From assembly GCF_040954835.1 (NCBI RefSeq), contig NC_090709.1, positions 41,982,490-42,046,489 of the forward strand: a stretch of DNA of 64,000 nt. Reading direction: 5' to 3'. Below, one piece after another: positions 10,701-20,200 of this stretch (position 1 is the stretch's first letter; every line of letters starts with the position of its first letter). This DNA comes from Lepisosteus oculatus. Lineage: Eukaryota; Chordata; Actinopteri; Semionotiformes; Lepisosteidae. The notes beneath the pieces were generated by a model, which saw only the letters and a list, made by a program, of their open reading frames with translations, did no database searches and was not told where the DNA came from. Position numbers and translations under genes: made by a program.

Positions 10701-13043
10701 CCCTCCTTACTGTCCCCCAAGCCCGTCTACATTGTAGGGGCGACAGGGCCTTCTCCTGCTATGCCCCCAAGCTCTGGAACTCTTTGCCCAAGGATATCAG
10801 AGAGTCACCTTCTCTAACTCCTTCTTCTTCAGAAAAGCCTTTACTGAACTGGCTCCATTCTTCGCCCCTCTGCTCTTCTTAGTACCACCTTCCACGGTCT
10901 CCTCTATTGTTATTTTTGTATTGTTGTCATTGTAATTGTGTCTTATCTTGTGTATTCTTCTTATTTATTGTTGTAGCCTTCTTATTTATTGTTATTGTCA
11001 TCCTGTAAAGCGCTTTGAGAAGGCACCTTTAAAGGCGCTATATAAAATAAAGTTTATTATTATATTATTATTCACCTCCCACAGTGACGATCACAGTGCT
11101 GATAGTGTTTCCTTGAAGGTCCCTCACTGTGTAGCTCCCCTGATCAGCTGGAGTGAGGGGGCGCAGCGTCAGAGAGCTGTTCTGCACTGACACTCTGTCT
11201 CTGTACTGGGGGACACAGCGGGCTGTGCTGTTCTGGACAGAACACACCGAGGTCCAGTTTCCACCTCCTGCAGGGTCAAACAGCACCTCCACCGACTCTC
11301 CAGTGAACAGGGGGACAGACAGAGAGGCTCCAGGCTGCAGGGTGACAGTGTCTCTGTGAGCTGAAAGACAATCAGGACAGAGGATGATAGAAGAACACAC
11401 TCTGTCAAGAATATAGAGCCCTCTAGTGACCCTACTGTAGACCTGCTCACCATCCACAGTGACTGTCACAGTGCTGATAGTGTTTCCCTGAAGGTCCCTC
11501 ACTGTGTAGTTGCCCTGATCAGCTGGAGTGAGGGAACGCAGTGTCAGAGAGCCGTCCTGCACCGACACTCTCTGCTCGTACCCGGGTCCAGGGAGCCCTG
11601 CCCTGCTCAGTAAGACTCTGGGAGACTGGGCAGATCCTCCAGGATCAAACAGCACCTCCACTGGACCAGCAGTGTAGAGAGGGAGAGACAGAGAGGCACC
11701 AGGCTGCAGGCTGTGGACTTCTGAGCGAGCTGAAAAGGGACAGGTAGAAACCTGTTGAATATGCAGTTTGATAACAACACCTCGAGTTTGGACTGCGATC
11801 AGCTTCATTTTGCCTTTCAAATGCAATTTCACAAGCACACGCCCCAGGCACGTTCGGTTCAAGTTACGGGTGCATCACAACTCGATACATTCGCAATTCA
11901 CTTCCAATGTTGTTTTGGTTTGATCCAGTCTATCCTCATCAAAAGGAGATACTAACTTTTTACACCTTTTAATTCTTCTTTGAACAAACAAACATATCCC
12001 CAATGAAATCAGTAAGCCAGCCACCTTGCCGTTCTTGGTGAAATGGACAACTGGAAAAAAATATGCATTCTTTCGGGGGGGAAAAAGCAAAGAACTTCCG
12101 ATCAGTTTTAGGATGTTGGAAAAACGTTCCCTCTCACCTCCCTGATCCTCTCACAGTGCCTCACGCCACCACTAGGTATCGGTGTCGGTGTATGAGAAAA
12201 TATCTCAGCTGCGATTCCTCCACACGAGTAACATGAACACATTAATATGCTCTTCTGTACAGAGTCGATATTTGAAACACACAGAAAGTACAGAGCAACT
12301 CGTGATGGATTCATGCAAACCTGGAACACACTGGGACACAAAGAATTTCAGGTCGGGAGCTTCTCTGTGTCTCCTCGGACAGGACAGCGGCTCACTTCTC
12401 TGAGGACTGAGCCCGTCACCAGAGGTCTCACAGACGGGAGCCGTACCGACATTCCCGAACCCCGTGCACGCAGAGTTATGAGACCCCTACGTTAGTTCCG
12501 CCTTAGCTCAGCCTTACGGACCAGTTTCCTGCTCGGCACTTGACCCGATGTCCAAGGGAACTTGTTATTTTAGGAAACTCCTGATTTCCTCTATTGGGAA
12601 TCCGCAGGTCAAAAACGTTCTCCCTTGGCTATTGGGAGCTGGAGGAGTTAAACACGGAGCCAGATTCTCATGCGCTTTATCTAGAATTACAGGAAGGGAG
12701 TATCGGGCAGCAACACTGGGCAGTAGTGTGGGTTTCACCGGCTGGTCAGGACACTGACCTCCAAGATGCCGTGTCTTTGAATAAGGGTAAAGTACATGTC
12801 GTCTGTCGTGTTGTTTAGTTGTCGGTGTCATCGTCATTCTTCAGAAATGTGTGATCAACCCAGTTGGCCTCCGATGTATTGCTCCCTCGCCGAAACCGTG
12901 CCAAAGAATAAAGATCTCGGGTGCCTCTAACTATACTGACCATTCGGCTATATTCCTGGCAACACAATTTGGGAGTTCTGATGGTCAATTTAATTATTGA
13001 TTATCCCCGCTCAGTGCTTTCTATATTCGTAACCCCCATCTTT

Positions 13044-13078
<35 letters not shown>

Positions 13079-14526
13079 TGCTTACACTTATATAGCGCTT
13101 TTCTGGAGACTCCACTCAAAGCCCTTTACAGGTCATGGGGAATCCCACTCTGCCACCAATGTGCAGCCCCCACCTGGATGATGCAACGGCAGCCATAGTG
13201 CGCCAGAACGCTCCCCACACAGCAGCTCTCAGTGGGGAGGAGAGCAGAGTGATGAAGCCAGTTCAGAGAGGAGGGGTTATTAGGAGGTCATGACTGGTAA
13301 GGGCCAATGGGAAATTTGGCCAGGACACCAGGGTTACACCCCTACTCTTTTTCAAGAAACACCCTGGGATCTTTAATGACCACAGAGAGTCAGGACCTCG
13401 GTTTTACGTCTCATCCGAAGGACGGCGCCTGTTTACAGTCCAGTGTCCCCTGTCACTATACTGAGGCATTAGGACCCACATGGACCGCAGGGTGAGAGCG
13501 CCCCCTGCTGGCCCCACTAACACCTCTCCCAGCAGCAACCTTAGTTTTTCCCAGGAGGTCTCCCCTCCAGGTACTGACCAGGCTCACACCTGCTGAGCTC
13601 CAGTGGGGGGGGGGCTGCCAGTTGTGAGTTGCAGAGTGATCTGGCTGCTGGCCATATAAAAACATACCTAGAATGAGAAGGTCCACACTCTGAAGCAAGC
13701 GTCTGCTCTCTGTTAGGAGGTAACACACGTAGATCTGGCCATCGGAGAAGGTGGTGTTGTGGACGGTCAGAGAGAAGTCCCCCTGGCTGATCTTCTCTCG
13801 GGACATCTCGGCTCTGTCCTGGAACCCGTTGTCAGGATAGCCCTTCCCGCCCACAAACTCGTAGACGCGGTAATCCAGGGTTTCCCAGAAAACGTGGAGC
13901 GCGTCTTCAGGGATCCCAAGGCTGTAGGGTTTTCCGTCGCAGGGCAGAGTGACCGAATCCCCGAATTTCGCCGCCACCGGGATATGTTCCGAGGAGACTG
14001 GGCAATGGGGGAAAAAAAGCAAGAACGCGTGAGGGAATTTCGGAATAAATTCAATCCCATCCCTCCGTCTTCTGATCACTATTTCCAGGTCGGAGTTGCC
14101 GGGGATGTCAGAGCCTATCCCAGCATGCAACAGGTGCAAGGCAGGGTACAGACGCCAGGCAAACGCTGGAGCAGACACACACTGCTAGGGCAGACACACA
14201 CTCACACCCAGAAGCCAGGGGGGGAAAGAAAGCAAGAACATGGGAAAGAATTTCGGAATAAATTCAATCCCATCCCTCCGTCTTCTGATCACTATCCTGG
14301 CCCAGTCAGTCCAGGGGTCCGTGACCTCTGGCCCAGTCAGTCCAGGGGTCCGTGTCCCCGGTCCAGTCAGTCCAGGGGTCCGTGTCCCCGGTCCAGTCAG
14401 TCCAGGGGTCTGTGACCTCTGGTCCAGTCAGTCCAGGGGTCTGTGTCCCCGGTCCACTCAGTCCAGGGGTCCCCAAAAGCTGACTCACCTGATGAGAGAA
14501 TCAGCAACAGAATCCACGTGGGTGAC
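7300..14526 (-). CDS. Ig-superfamily membrane receptor, gene model (first exon missing)
   Basis: Minus-strand spliced gene; join: 14526-14489 (signal), 13997-13668 (V-type Ig), 11729-11451 (Ig-like A), 11360-11076 (Ig-like B), 7745-7300 (transmembrane and tail). All have AG acceptors and GT donors (GTGAGT, GTATGT, GTGAGC, GTGAAT), and every inner junction is phase 1, the rule for Ig-domain exons. The coding part seen is about 458 residues. The initiator exon should end in phase 2 and was not found above 14526. The V domain resembles the B7/butyrophilin group, while A and B are tandem duplicates lacking the Ig cysteine pair. No ITIM-type tyrosine motif is seen in the tail. Alternatively there are two genes: signal+V+exon 11875-12050, and A+B+TM. 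The 145 bp left between the candidate end exon and domain A make a separate leader for the second gene unlikely. The ligand is unknown. Confidence 0.65.
7885..9345 (-). mobile_element. Candidate LTR-like block (about 1.46 kb)
   Basis: On the minus strand the block opens tgtagcggcgagg (near 9340) and closes caacgttaca (near 7890), giving TG...CA ends. In between is apparently non-coding DNA with CCAAT-like boxes (aaccaatcaggg, agccaatcaatg). I found no matching target-site duplication, second copy or AATAAA, so the assignment is tentative. It lies in the long intron between Ig domain B and the transmembrane exon. If it is not an LTR, it is simply intron. Confidence 0.25.
9527..9810 (+). mobile_element. 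tRNA-derived SINE, plus orientation
   Basis: Same family as 5190-5482: gctgtggctctgtggctggg head, box B-like ggttcgaatccc, cagctgctccaggggcgcc body, gagagccagctggggtctgc, and the tail tatagggccaagaaagtgat. It lies antisense in the Ig gene intron. Confidence 0.85.
9811..10379. other. Intronic unique DNA with a promoter-type motif
   Basis: No exon seen. The sequence aactacaactcccatagtgc at 10197-10216 is close to the ZNF143/THAP11 motif (ACTACAAYTCCCAG...). Nothing else here indicates a start of transcription. Confidence 0.4.
10380..11072 (+). mobile_element. L2-clade LINE, 3' fragment
   Basis: The frame to 10882 encodes the conserved end of an L2-type reverse transcriptase: SRIDYCNALLTGVSKSTLN, LQYVQNSAARILPRS, LESLHWLPVKFRVDFKILL, TYKALHGWAPQYLSELL, RGDRAFSCYAPKLWNSLP. 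A 3' UTR follows, ending with the L2 hallmark gcgctttgagaaggcacctt, then gcgctatataaaataaagtt and ATT repeats. The 5' part with the catalytic domain is missing. The element runs opposite to the Ig gene and its repeat tail touches the splice donor of Ig domain B. Confidence 0.9.
11076..11360 (-). CDS. Ig-like domain B exon
   Basis: 285 nt, phase 1 at both ends; acceptor tgtctttcag, donor GTGAAT. The translation shows Ig-fold landmarks: VTLQPGASLSVPL, VEVLFDP, RVSVQNSSLTLRPLTPADQG and SYTVRDLQGNTISTV. The B- and F-strand cysteines are absent (valine follows the F-strand tyrosine). Two other cysteines sit close together (SVCSVQNSTARC) and may form a local disulfide. Potential N-glycosylation sites: NWT, NST, NSS. 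It is clearly a duplicate of domain A, across a 90-bp intron. Confidence 0.8.
11451..11729 (-). CDS. Ig-like domain A exon
   Basis: 279 nt, phase 1 at both ends; acceptor cccttttcag, donor GTGAGC. Key stretches are HSLQPGASLSLPLY, VEVLFDPGG, RVSVQDGSLTLRSL, TPADQGNYTVRDLQG and NTISTVTVTV. The position before the usual F-strand cysteine is kept (DQGNYTV) but cysteine is valine, and no B-strand cysteine or C-strand tryptophan is present. The domain holds no cysteine at all in the folded part. One N-glycosylation site (NYT). Confidence 0.8.
11875..12050 (-). CDS. Candidate alternative transmembrane end exon
   Basis: A strong acceptor (atatttttttccag) opens a phase-1 exon that reads VHFTKNGK, a short hydrophobic run VAGLLISLGICLFV, the basic stop-transfer QRRIKRCKK, then a polar tail to TGA. 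The phase matches the V exon donor (G|TT), so signal+V+this exon would give a compact single-domain membrane protein. The hydrophobic run of about 14-15 residues is short for a membrane span. No homologue is recognised, and a chance frame cannot be excluded. Confidence 0.35.
12051..13044. other. Intron without recognised exon
   Basis: Between the candidate end exon and a SINE. Frames around 12565-12837 are unsupported. No repeat family is recognised except the (AAT)n run that begins the SINE at 13045. Confidence 0.45.
13045..13655 (-). mobile_element. 5S rRNA-derived SINE, near full length
   Basis: The best copy in the window. On the minus strand: the 5S-like head (agctcagcaggtgtgagcc, gtacctggaggggagacc), the gcagggggcgctctcaccct box, a long central part, then an L2-like tail (gctatataagtgtaagcaat) and (ATT)n at 13045-13080. 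The head ends 12-15 bases from the V exon donor. Confidence 0.85.
13668..13997 (-). CDS. V-type Ig domain exon
   Basis: 330 nt, phase 1 at both ends; acceptor ttgcccag, donor GTATGT. Landmarks: GDSVTLPCDGK (B-strand Cys), HVFWETLDYRVYEFVGGKG (C-strand Trp and a B7-like C'-C'' region), REKISQGDFSLTVHNTTFSD and GQIYVCYLLTES (F-strand Cys in the D-x-G/A-x-Y-x-C context). One N-glycosylation site (NTT). The pattern is closest to the B7/CD276/butyrophilin group of fishes, judged from memory. Confidence 0.85.
14020..14300. repeat. 65-bp direct duplication around a SINE fragment
   Basis: A block containing tttcggaataaattcaatcc and ccctccgtcttctgatcact occurs at about 14035-14085 and again at 14245-14296. 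Between the copies lies a piece of the SINE 3' segment (tatcccagcatgcaacaggt), in minus orientation. Confidence 0.8.
14295..14475. repeat. Short array of the 30-33 bp minisatellite
   Basis: Six units of the same repeat as 3275-4330 (ggtccagtcagtccaggggt), sitting in the intron between the signal and V exons. They end about 10-15 bases from the signal exon donor. Confidence 0.9.
14489..14526 (-). CDS. Signal-peptide exon of the Ig gene
   Basis: A 38-nt exon with acceptor ttattacag and donor GTGAGT. In the frame that joins the V exon (G|TC), it reads SPTWILLLILSS followed by V of VSSEHIPV, a classic hydrophobic leader core immediately before a V domain. It enters in phase 2 and has no ATG, so the initiator codon lies in an unseen upstream exon. 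Confidence 0.65.
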
Positions 14527-14564
14527 CTGTAATAACAATAACAATAACAATAAATCCTTTTGGA

Positions 14565-14690
14565 ATTGGTTTTTCCCAGGAGGTCTCCCCATCCAGGTAC
14601 TGGCCAGGCTCAAACCTGCTGAGCTTCAGTGGGGCTGCCAGCTGGGAGCTGCAGGGTGAGATGGCTGCTGTTTCTGCTGGAATGAAGAAA
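14565..14690 (-). mobile_element. 5S-derived SINE head fragment
   Basis: Only the 5S-like head remains (cagctcccagctggcagccc through gtacctggatggggagacct and cctgggaaaaacc). It lies about 40 bases upstream of the signal exon acceptor, separated from it by (ATT/GTT)n-type sequence. Confidence 0.75.
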
Positions 14691-15439
14691 AGGAAAGGTG
14701 TTACACGAACTGGCAAAGACAGTCGGTGCAGCTCAGAAATCATCTGAAATCACTGACACATCATGATCTGAGACGATTAACTAATTCTGTGTTGCAGTAT
14801 TGTCATTTGCTTTCACAGGCCAATGGCCTCACCACCCACCACGGCCTGGGAATAGACCATTCCTGGAGGCCACAAAAAAAGGTTTCTATTTCCTGGAGGT
14901 ACATCAAAGACAGGAGGGGGAGGGTGTAGAGAAACGTGTGTATATATCACCTGTGTAGAGCCATGTCCCCTCTGAGCTACTAGAACTACCGTGGTCCTTA
15001 CTGTGGTGCCTTGTGCACCTACTATAAAGCTTGGCTGGACGAACGGACACTTCAGGCTTGAATCTCTTTGTTTCTACATATCATTTCTTGTTTTTGTACT
15101 TTTGCAAACTATGCACTCCGGAGGCTTGACGTAGGCTTTGTGCTCAAATACGTATATCAAGTTGCTGCCTGACCTCGGTCAGTAAGATAAGGGGCATGTA
15201 TTTGGAAAGCACGCCCAGAACATGAAAAGAACTAACTGTTGTCTAGTCTGCAGCTTGGATATAATTAATTGGCACGTGTTGCTGTCTTATCGTTTGTTTA
15301 GAATGTTTTGTTTAAAACTCTTTGTGTTTTAAGGTATAAAGGACCATCTTCAGCTACTTATTTTTTAAGTCTGGTGGTTTGCAGGCCGGACTGTCATATG
15401 CATATGAAAGAGAGACTTCTGCTTCACAGACGCCTGAAC
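14691..15439. other. No gene recognised
   Basis: Probably the upstream intron or 5' flank of the Ig gene. A minus frame with ATG at 14743 runs into the SINE head. It lacks a donor giving phase 2, so I did not accept it as exon 1. Confidence 0.4.
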
Positions 15440-15690
15440 TTCGTCGTTTGTATGACACAACACTGTTTATATGTCTGCGTTGTTTGCATTCAAACTGTTA
15501 ACTTGCACATTGTCTACTGTTTGTACAGTATATTGTTTTGATGCACTGTCTGCACTTTGTGGTTTTACACTTGTTTTAACAATCGAGAGACTTCCTGTCA
15601 ATAAGAATTCCACTGTACCAGTACATATGAGGATAAAGTTCAAGTTCCAGTTACTTGTCAGGTATCCCATTATCTGATTGCTGGTTACTC
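15440..15690 (+). mobile_element. LINE 3' UTR fragment
   Basis: The end reads aagaattccactgtaccagt then acatatgaggataaagtt, the form typical of fish LINE 3' ends. No coding part is attached. Confidence 0.55.
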
Positions 15691-15707
15691 AAGACTAGGA
15701 AGACGTT

Positions 15708-15900
15708 GGCCCACGTAGGACCCACACAGACCGCAGGATGAGAGCGCCCCCTGCTGGCCCCACTCACACCTCTCCCAGCAGCAGCAGCCTTAGTTTTTCC
15801 CAGGAGTCTCCCCTCCAGGTACTGACCAGGCTCACACCTGCTGGGCTCCAGTGGGTTGCTAGTTGTGAGTTGCAGGGTGAGATGGCTGCTGGCTATTCTG
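15708..15900 (-). mobile_element. 5S-derived SINE head
   Basis: Minus strand: gagatggctgctgg end, 5S-like head, and the gcagggggcgctctcatcct box. Truncated at about 15710. Confidence 0.8.
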
Positions 15901-15960
15901 GCTGAGTACTATTCACCCAGTATTCAAACACCTTTCCACACGCTGCAACGTCTCACCCAC

Positions 15961-16071
15961 CTTCTGGCAGATTTTTTCCTCAATTTCTCTTCCGTTTCCT
16001 TCAACCTCCTCTCCTTACTCACATAGTCTGATAGCTGTGCTCTCGTCTCATCACACCACTTTTGATCCATT
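15961..16071 (-). CDS. Candidate coiled-coil exon, unrecognised
   Basis: 111 nt between an acceptor-like ttgttgttcccag and a donor GTGGGTGAG. The frame reads MDQKWCDETRAQLSDYVSKE then RRLKETEEKLRKKSARR, a highly charged helix-like sequence. It could be an exon of an unknown minus-strand gene or part of a DNA transposon. No neighbour exon was identified. Confidence 0.25.
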
Positions 16072-16174
16072 CTGGGAACAACAACGGAACGCCAACGAAA
16101 CAAGGAAACAACAATGAGACAATAAGACACCGGAGTGCACCTTGGGCTTCCCAACCAATAACACGGATACTCGC

Positions 16175-16310
16175 CGGGACAGAACCGGGCCTAACAGCAC
16201 CAGACAGAAAACACCTGCCCGGGACAGAACCGGGCCTAACAGCACCAGACAGAAAACACCTGCCCGGGACAGAACCGGGTCTTACAGCACGTGACAGAAA
16301 AACTCCCTGG
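16175..16310. repeat. 48-bp unit tandem triplicate
   Basis: Three copies of gggacagaaccgggcctaac plus agcaccagacagaaaa, the third slightly diverged. Confidence 0.85.
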
Positions 16311-16369
16311 ACAAAGGAGCCTACTGCACTGGGACAATAAGACACCGAAGTGCATCTCTTTCAGCTGCC

Positions 16370-16560
16370 TACAGAATATGGCAATATTTTATAATACGTC
16401 TTTGTTGTAAATGTCTGGAATATGCCTGTAGATTTTATATTGTTGTTATTTTTTGTTTTGTTTCATGTGAATTTCATTATTTCATTTGCTTTGGCAACAC
16501 TGATTGTACCCATCGGTCATGATAACAAAGCACCTTGAATTGAATTGAACATTACTTTCT
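16370..16560 (+). mobile_element. LINE 3' end
   Basis: Ends with aaagcaccttgaattgaatt gaa, a tail seen on other fish LINEs. No coding part. Confidence 0.5.
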
Positions 16561-17829
16561 CTTCAACAGTGACTGCAGATGGATAAATATCAATTATCAA
16601 TTATCAAGCATCACTCTCAAACCCTTGGACTGTACAATATCAGTAGATACAGTAGGAAAACAATTATAAAGCAGTGAAAAAGACTGGGAATTCATAGTGA
16701 CACACCCCGCACAGTAACCCCCAACTTTAAGGCGTTAGTTATCTGCTGGCATAGGAAGCTGGTGTCAGGGCTAGATTTCTCTCACACAACTCTTAACTCT
16801 CCACAGTACACAACTGGACACAGCCAAAACAGACGTGAAAGGCGAATCTGGTATCTCTTACCTTTTCGCCCAGACACCGCTGTAGCTGGGCTGTTTCAGC
16901 ATGGTTTGGCCTGGCTCCAAAGGGCGTGTGCGTCTACTGTTCATTACAGCGGTCGACAAGGAGCCCCGTTTTCAATACAGATGTGCCGTAGCCATTGAGT
17001 AGGCGAGCTCTTTATATTTTGTTTGGGGAGTTCATCAAGCGAGTCGTTCGGTCATTTCCGTGCTGGATTTAAAAGAAAAACGAGACCCACCCCCCATCGT
17101 GTCCAGTGTGCACCTTGAGCACAAACACAAGACTAGAAATTCTCCGATCATGATGTCCTCACTCCGCTCGTGAATTCGATTAAAGAGTCGATTAAAGAGT
17201 CGATTAAAGAGTCGTGTAGCGTCAAACTCGGCATCCGTCCCTTGTCTTCAGCGCTGCAGAAACACTGCGATCGGGGATCTGTGCAACATTTCGCTTTTTC
17301 CCCACGCAGATACCAGGCGAAAGCTGAGAATGCACCGCGTCCCTACCGCAGACTGGCGTGATTTATTTGAATAACATTGTAACACACCGAGCCCAGTTAA
17401 ACACGCACAGCTCGTAACATGTCCACGTTTCCTATCCCATTCTCCCAGAAATGATCGCGAACACACCCTCTGTTTTCCTAAAAAGAAAAAAGGATCAAAA
17501 CGCGTTTGAACACGTTGGAAACCGATATAAGCAAGTCGAAGACAGAGGGGGAGTTGGTCTCCGCCCAGTTCAAGAACTTTCCAGGGCGAGGGCAAATCAA
17601 GACGATAAAGAGAAACACGCATCCACCCGGCTACACCATTTTATCACCTTACAGATGAAAATTAAAAAAACTCTTCAATGAAACGACGTCTGCAACAACT
17701 CCTGTGACTTTTTTTTTTGGGCAGCAGATTCAAAACAACCATCGAGTCTGGCCAAGAGGAGCGTCAGCAAGGGGACATAATATTCACTGCGCCCTCCTAG
17801 CGCCCCCTCGTCAGGAGATATGAGAATAC
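16561..17829. other. No gene recognised
   Basis: Mostly unique DNA. A 12-bp unit (gattaaagagtc) repeats near 17179-17214. Frames at 17170-17681 lack domains or splice support. Confidence 0.45.
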
Positions 17830-17935
17830 CACTACTTCTTTTCAGCATGGAATAAACCTATTACTTGTTCCTTTGCAGCCTACGCCTGCTGACGCAGCTC
17901 CCCACCTGAACTAATTACAATATCAGTTATATTAT
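17830..17935 (+). repeat. Dispersed repeat (cattgaataaac-type family)
   Basis: Contains cttttcagcatggaataaac and a downstream cagcctacgcctgctgacgc. Related copies are at 18890-18960 (reverse), 44775-44825 and 54635-54700. Likely a retroelement 3' end; class unknown. Confidence 0.65.
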
Positions 17936-17977
17936 ACTAATATTATATAGCTATATAACATATATAATATAATATAC

Positions 17978-18290
17978 TAATGGGGCGGTAGCGGTGGCTC
18001 TGTGGCTCAGGATCTGCGCCCGGGGCTGGGAGGGGTTTGCCGGTTCAAATCCCGCAGCCGGCAGAGGAATCCTACTCCGTTGGGGCCCCCCTGAGCGAGG
18101 CCCAGAACCCCAATTGCTCCGGGGGCGCAGTATAAATAGCTGACCCCTGCGCTCTGACCCCCAGCTTCTCTCTCTCCCCCTGTCTGTGTGTCTCCTGGAG
18201 AGCCAGCTGGGGTCTGCGACGAGATCATTCCTAATGCAAGAAATTGTAAAGGGTTAATAAAGTGATGTTATTATTATTATTATTATTATT
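17978..18290 (+). mobile_element. tRNA-derived SINE with ATT tail
   Basis: Head gtggctctgtggctcaggat, box B-like ggttcaaatcccgc, body as in the other copies, then gggttaataaagtgatg and (TTA)n. The tail shows how the family ends. Confidence 0.88.
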
Positions 18291-18309
18291 AATAATAGTT
18301 GCGAGTAAT

Positions 18310-18720
18310 AGGTTTATTCCCGAGCTGCAACATTAGTTAAGGCGGTCCTTTGACAAAAGATCCATGTGCGGTTGTATCCGGTTATGAAACACGCTGCCGG
18401 GTTGTGTCCTGGCGATATGCAGTCCCTGGCGCCGTGTTTTGAGTTTGCTGGTCAAAATATTTATAACACCCTTCCGTTGGGCGGTTTCTGTCTGAAGTGT
18501 TGTGGTCGGCGTTACGCTATCGGTTAGTTTTGTTTGTGACCCAAACAGTTTTCACTGCTGTGAAAACAAACGTGATTTTTTTTGTATCGAGTGAGGACTG
18601 TAGCTGACTTGGATTTGCCATACTTTGAGAAACAGTTTAAGAAAGTGTAGTGTTAAGTGCAGATCATGCGTTGGTCTGGATAATAGCAACGTTATTCTAC
18701 AAACAGCGCAAGATATGATC
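18310..18720 (+). repeat. Unclassified dispersed element, copy 1
   Basis: Aligns by eye to 35160-35560, with shared anchors ggttatgaaacac/ggttacaaaacac, gatat-agtcc, gtgttttg, ggtcaaaat/ggttaaaat and tctgaagtg/ctgaagtgg. About two thirds of the bases agree. No coding frame is conserved. Confidence 0.45.
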
Positions 18721-19009
18721 CGTTTGCAAGGATAATTGATCCTACCTGTGATTCTTTCAGAAATACTGAGTTCTATATGTTTATTTTTAGTTTGTATGTT
18801 TTTTTTTCATTCCTTTCCCATTTAAAAGGTTAAGAGTCCCTAATTTTGTGGTCTTATTTATGGATGACATATTTAGACTTTCAACTATAGGAAGAACAAG
18901 TAAAGGTTTATTCCATGCTGAAAAGAAACACAACGTTTCGGATGTGGGGCCTCTCTACCTGTACAACTTCCAGCTGTGTTCTGTGGATACAAAATAAAGA
19001 CAACACTTG
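18721..19009. other. Linker with reverse dispersed repeat
   Basis: Contains the reverse copy of the 17830 repeat at 18890-18960 (ggtttattccatgctgaaaa). Otherwise nothing is recognised. Confidence 0.5.
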
Positions 19010-19701
19010 TGCTGTTTCACCTCTGCAGTCCAAAGACATACGAAGGTTGCTTCTGGGAAAATTGACCATGGTGTTTGACCTGTGATGGACTGGTGTCCTG
19101 TCCAGGGTGTGTGTGAGTCTGTGTGTGTCCTGTGATGGACAGGTGTCCTGTCCAGGGTGTGTGAGTGTGTGTGTGTCCTGTGATGTACTGGTGTCTCGTC
19201 CAGGGTGTGTGAGTGTGTCCTGTGATGGACAGATGTCCTGTCCAGGGTGTGTGAGTGTGTGAGTGTGTGTGTGTGTGTCCTGTGATGGACTGGTGTCCTG
19301 TCCAGGGTGTTTGAGTGTGTCCTGTGATGGACTGGTGTCTCGTCCAGGGGGTGTGTGTGTCCTGTGATGGACTGGCTGTCCAGGGTGTGTGAGTGTGTGT
19401 GTGTCCCGTGATGGACTGGTGTCCTGTCCAGGGTGTGTGTGTCTGTGTGTGTCCTGTGATGGACTGCTGTCCTGTCCAGGGTGTGTGTGTGTGTCCTGTG
19501 ATGGACTGCTGTCCTCTCCAGGGTGTGTGTGTCTGTGTGTGTCCTGTGATGTACTGCTGTCTTGTCCAGGGTGTGTGTGTGTTTGACCTGTAGTGGACTG
19601 TTGTTCTGTCCAGGGTGTGTGAGTGTGTGTGTCCTGTGATGGACTGCTGTCCTGTCCAGGGTGTGTGTGTGTTTGACCTGTAGTGGACTGTTGTCCTGTC
19701 C

Positions 19702-19758
<57 letters not shown>

Positions 19759-20200
19759 TGTGATGGACTGGTGTCCTGTCCAGGGTGTTTGAGTGTGTCC
19801 TGTGATGGACTGGTGTCTCGTCCAGGGGGTGTGTGTGTCCTGTGATGGACTGGTGTCCTGTCCAGGGTGTGTGAGTGTGTGTGTGTCCCTTGATGGACTG
19901 GTGTCCTGTCCAGGGTGTGTGTGTCTGTGTGTGTCCTGTGATGGACTGCTGTCCTGTGCAGGGTGTGTGTGTCCTGTGATGGACTGCTGTCCTGTCCAGG
20001 GTGTGTGTGTGTTTGACCTGTAGTGGACTGTTGTCCTGTCCAGGGTTTGTGAGTGTGTGTGTCCTGTGATGGACTGCTGTCCTGTCCCAGGTGTATCCTG
20101 CCTCGCACTTGTTGCTTGCTGGGATAGACCCCAGTTTCCCCACGACCCTGTACTGAATAAAGGGGTTCGAAAATGAATGGGTGGATATTTGCCCTTGCGG
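19010..20200 (+). mobile_element. SINE with internally expanded VNTR (about 1 kb)
   Basis: The SINE middle (cagtccaaagacatacg, 19027-19043) leads into about 22 units of cctgtgatggactggtgtcc plus tgtccagggtgtgtg, with a pure GT run at 19703-19756. The SINE 3' tail follows (gcttgctgggatagacccca, then gaccctgtactgaataaagg and gaaaatgaatggg). The array therefore sits exactly where a single copy belongs in the element. Minus frames of 397 and 460 residues here are repeat read-through. Confidence 0.85.
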
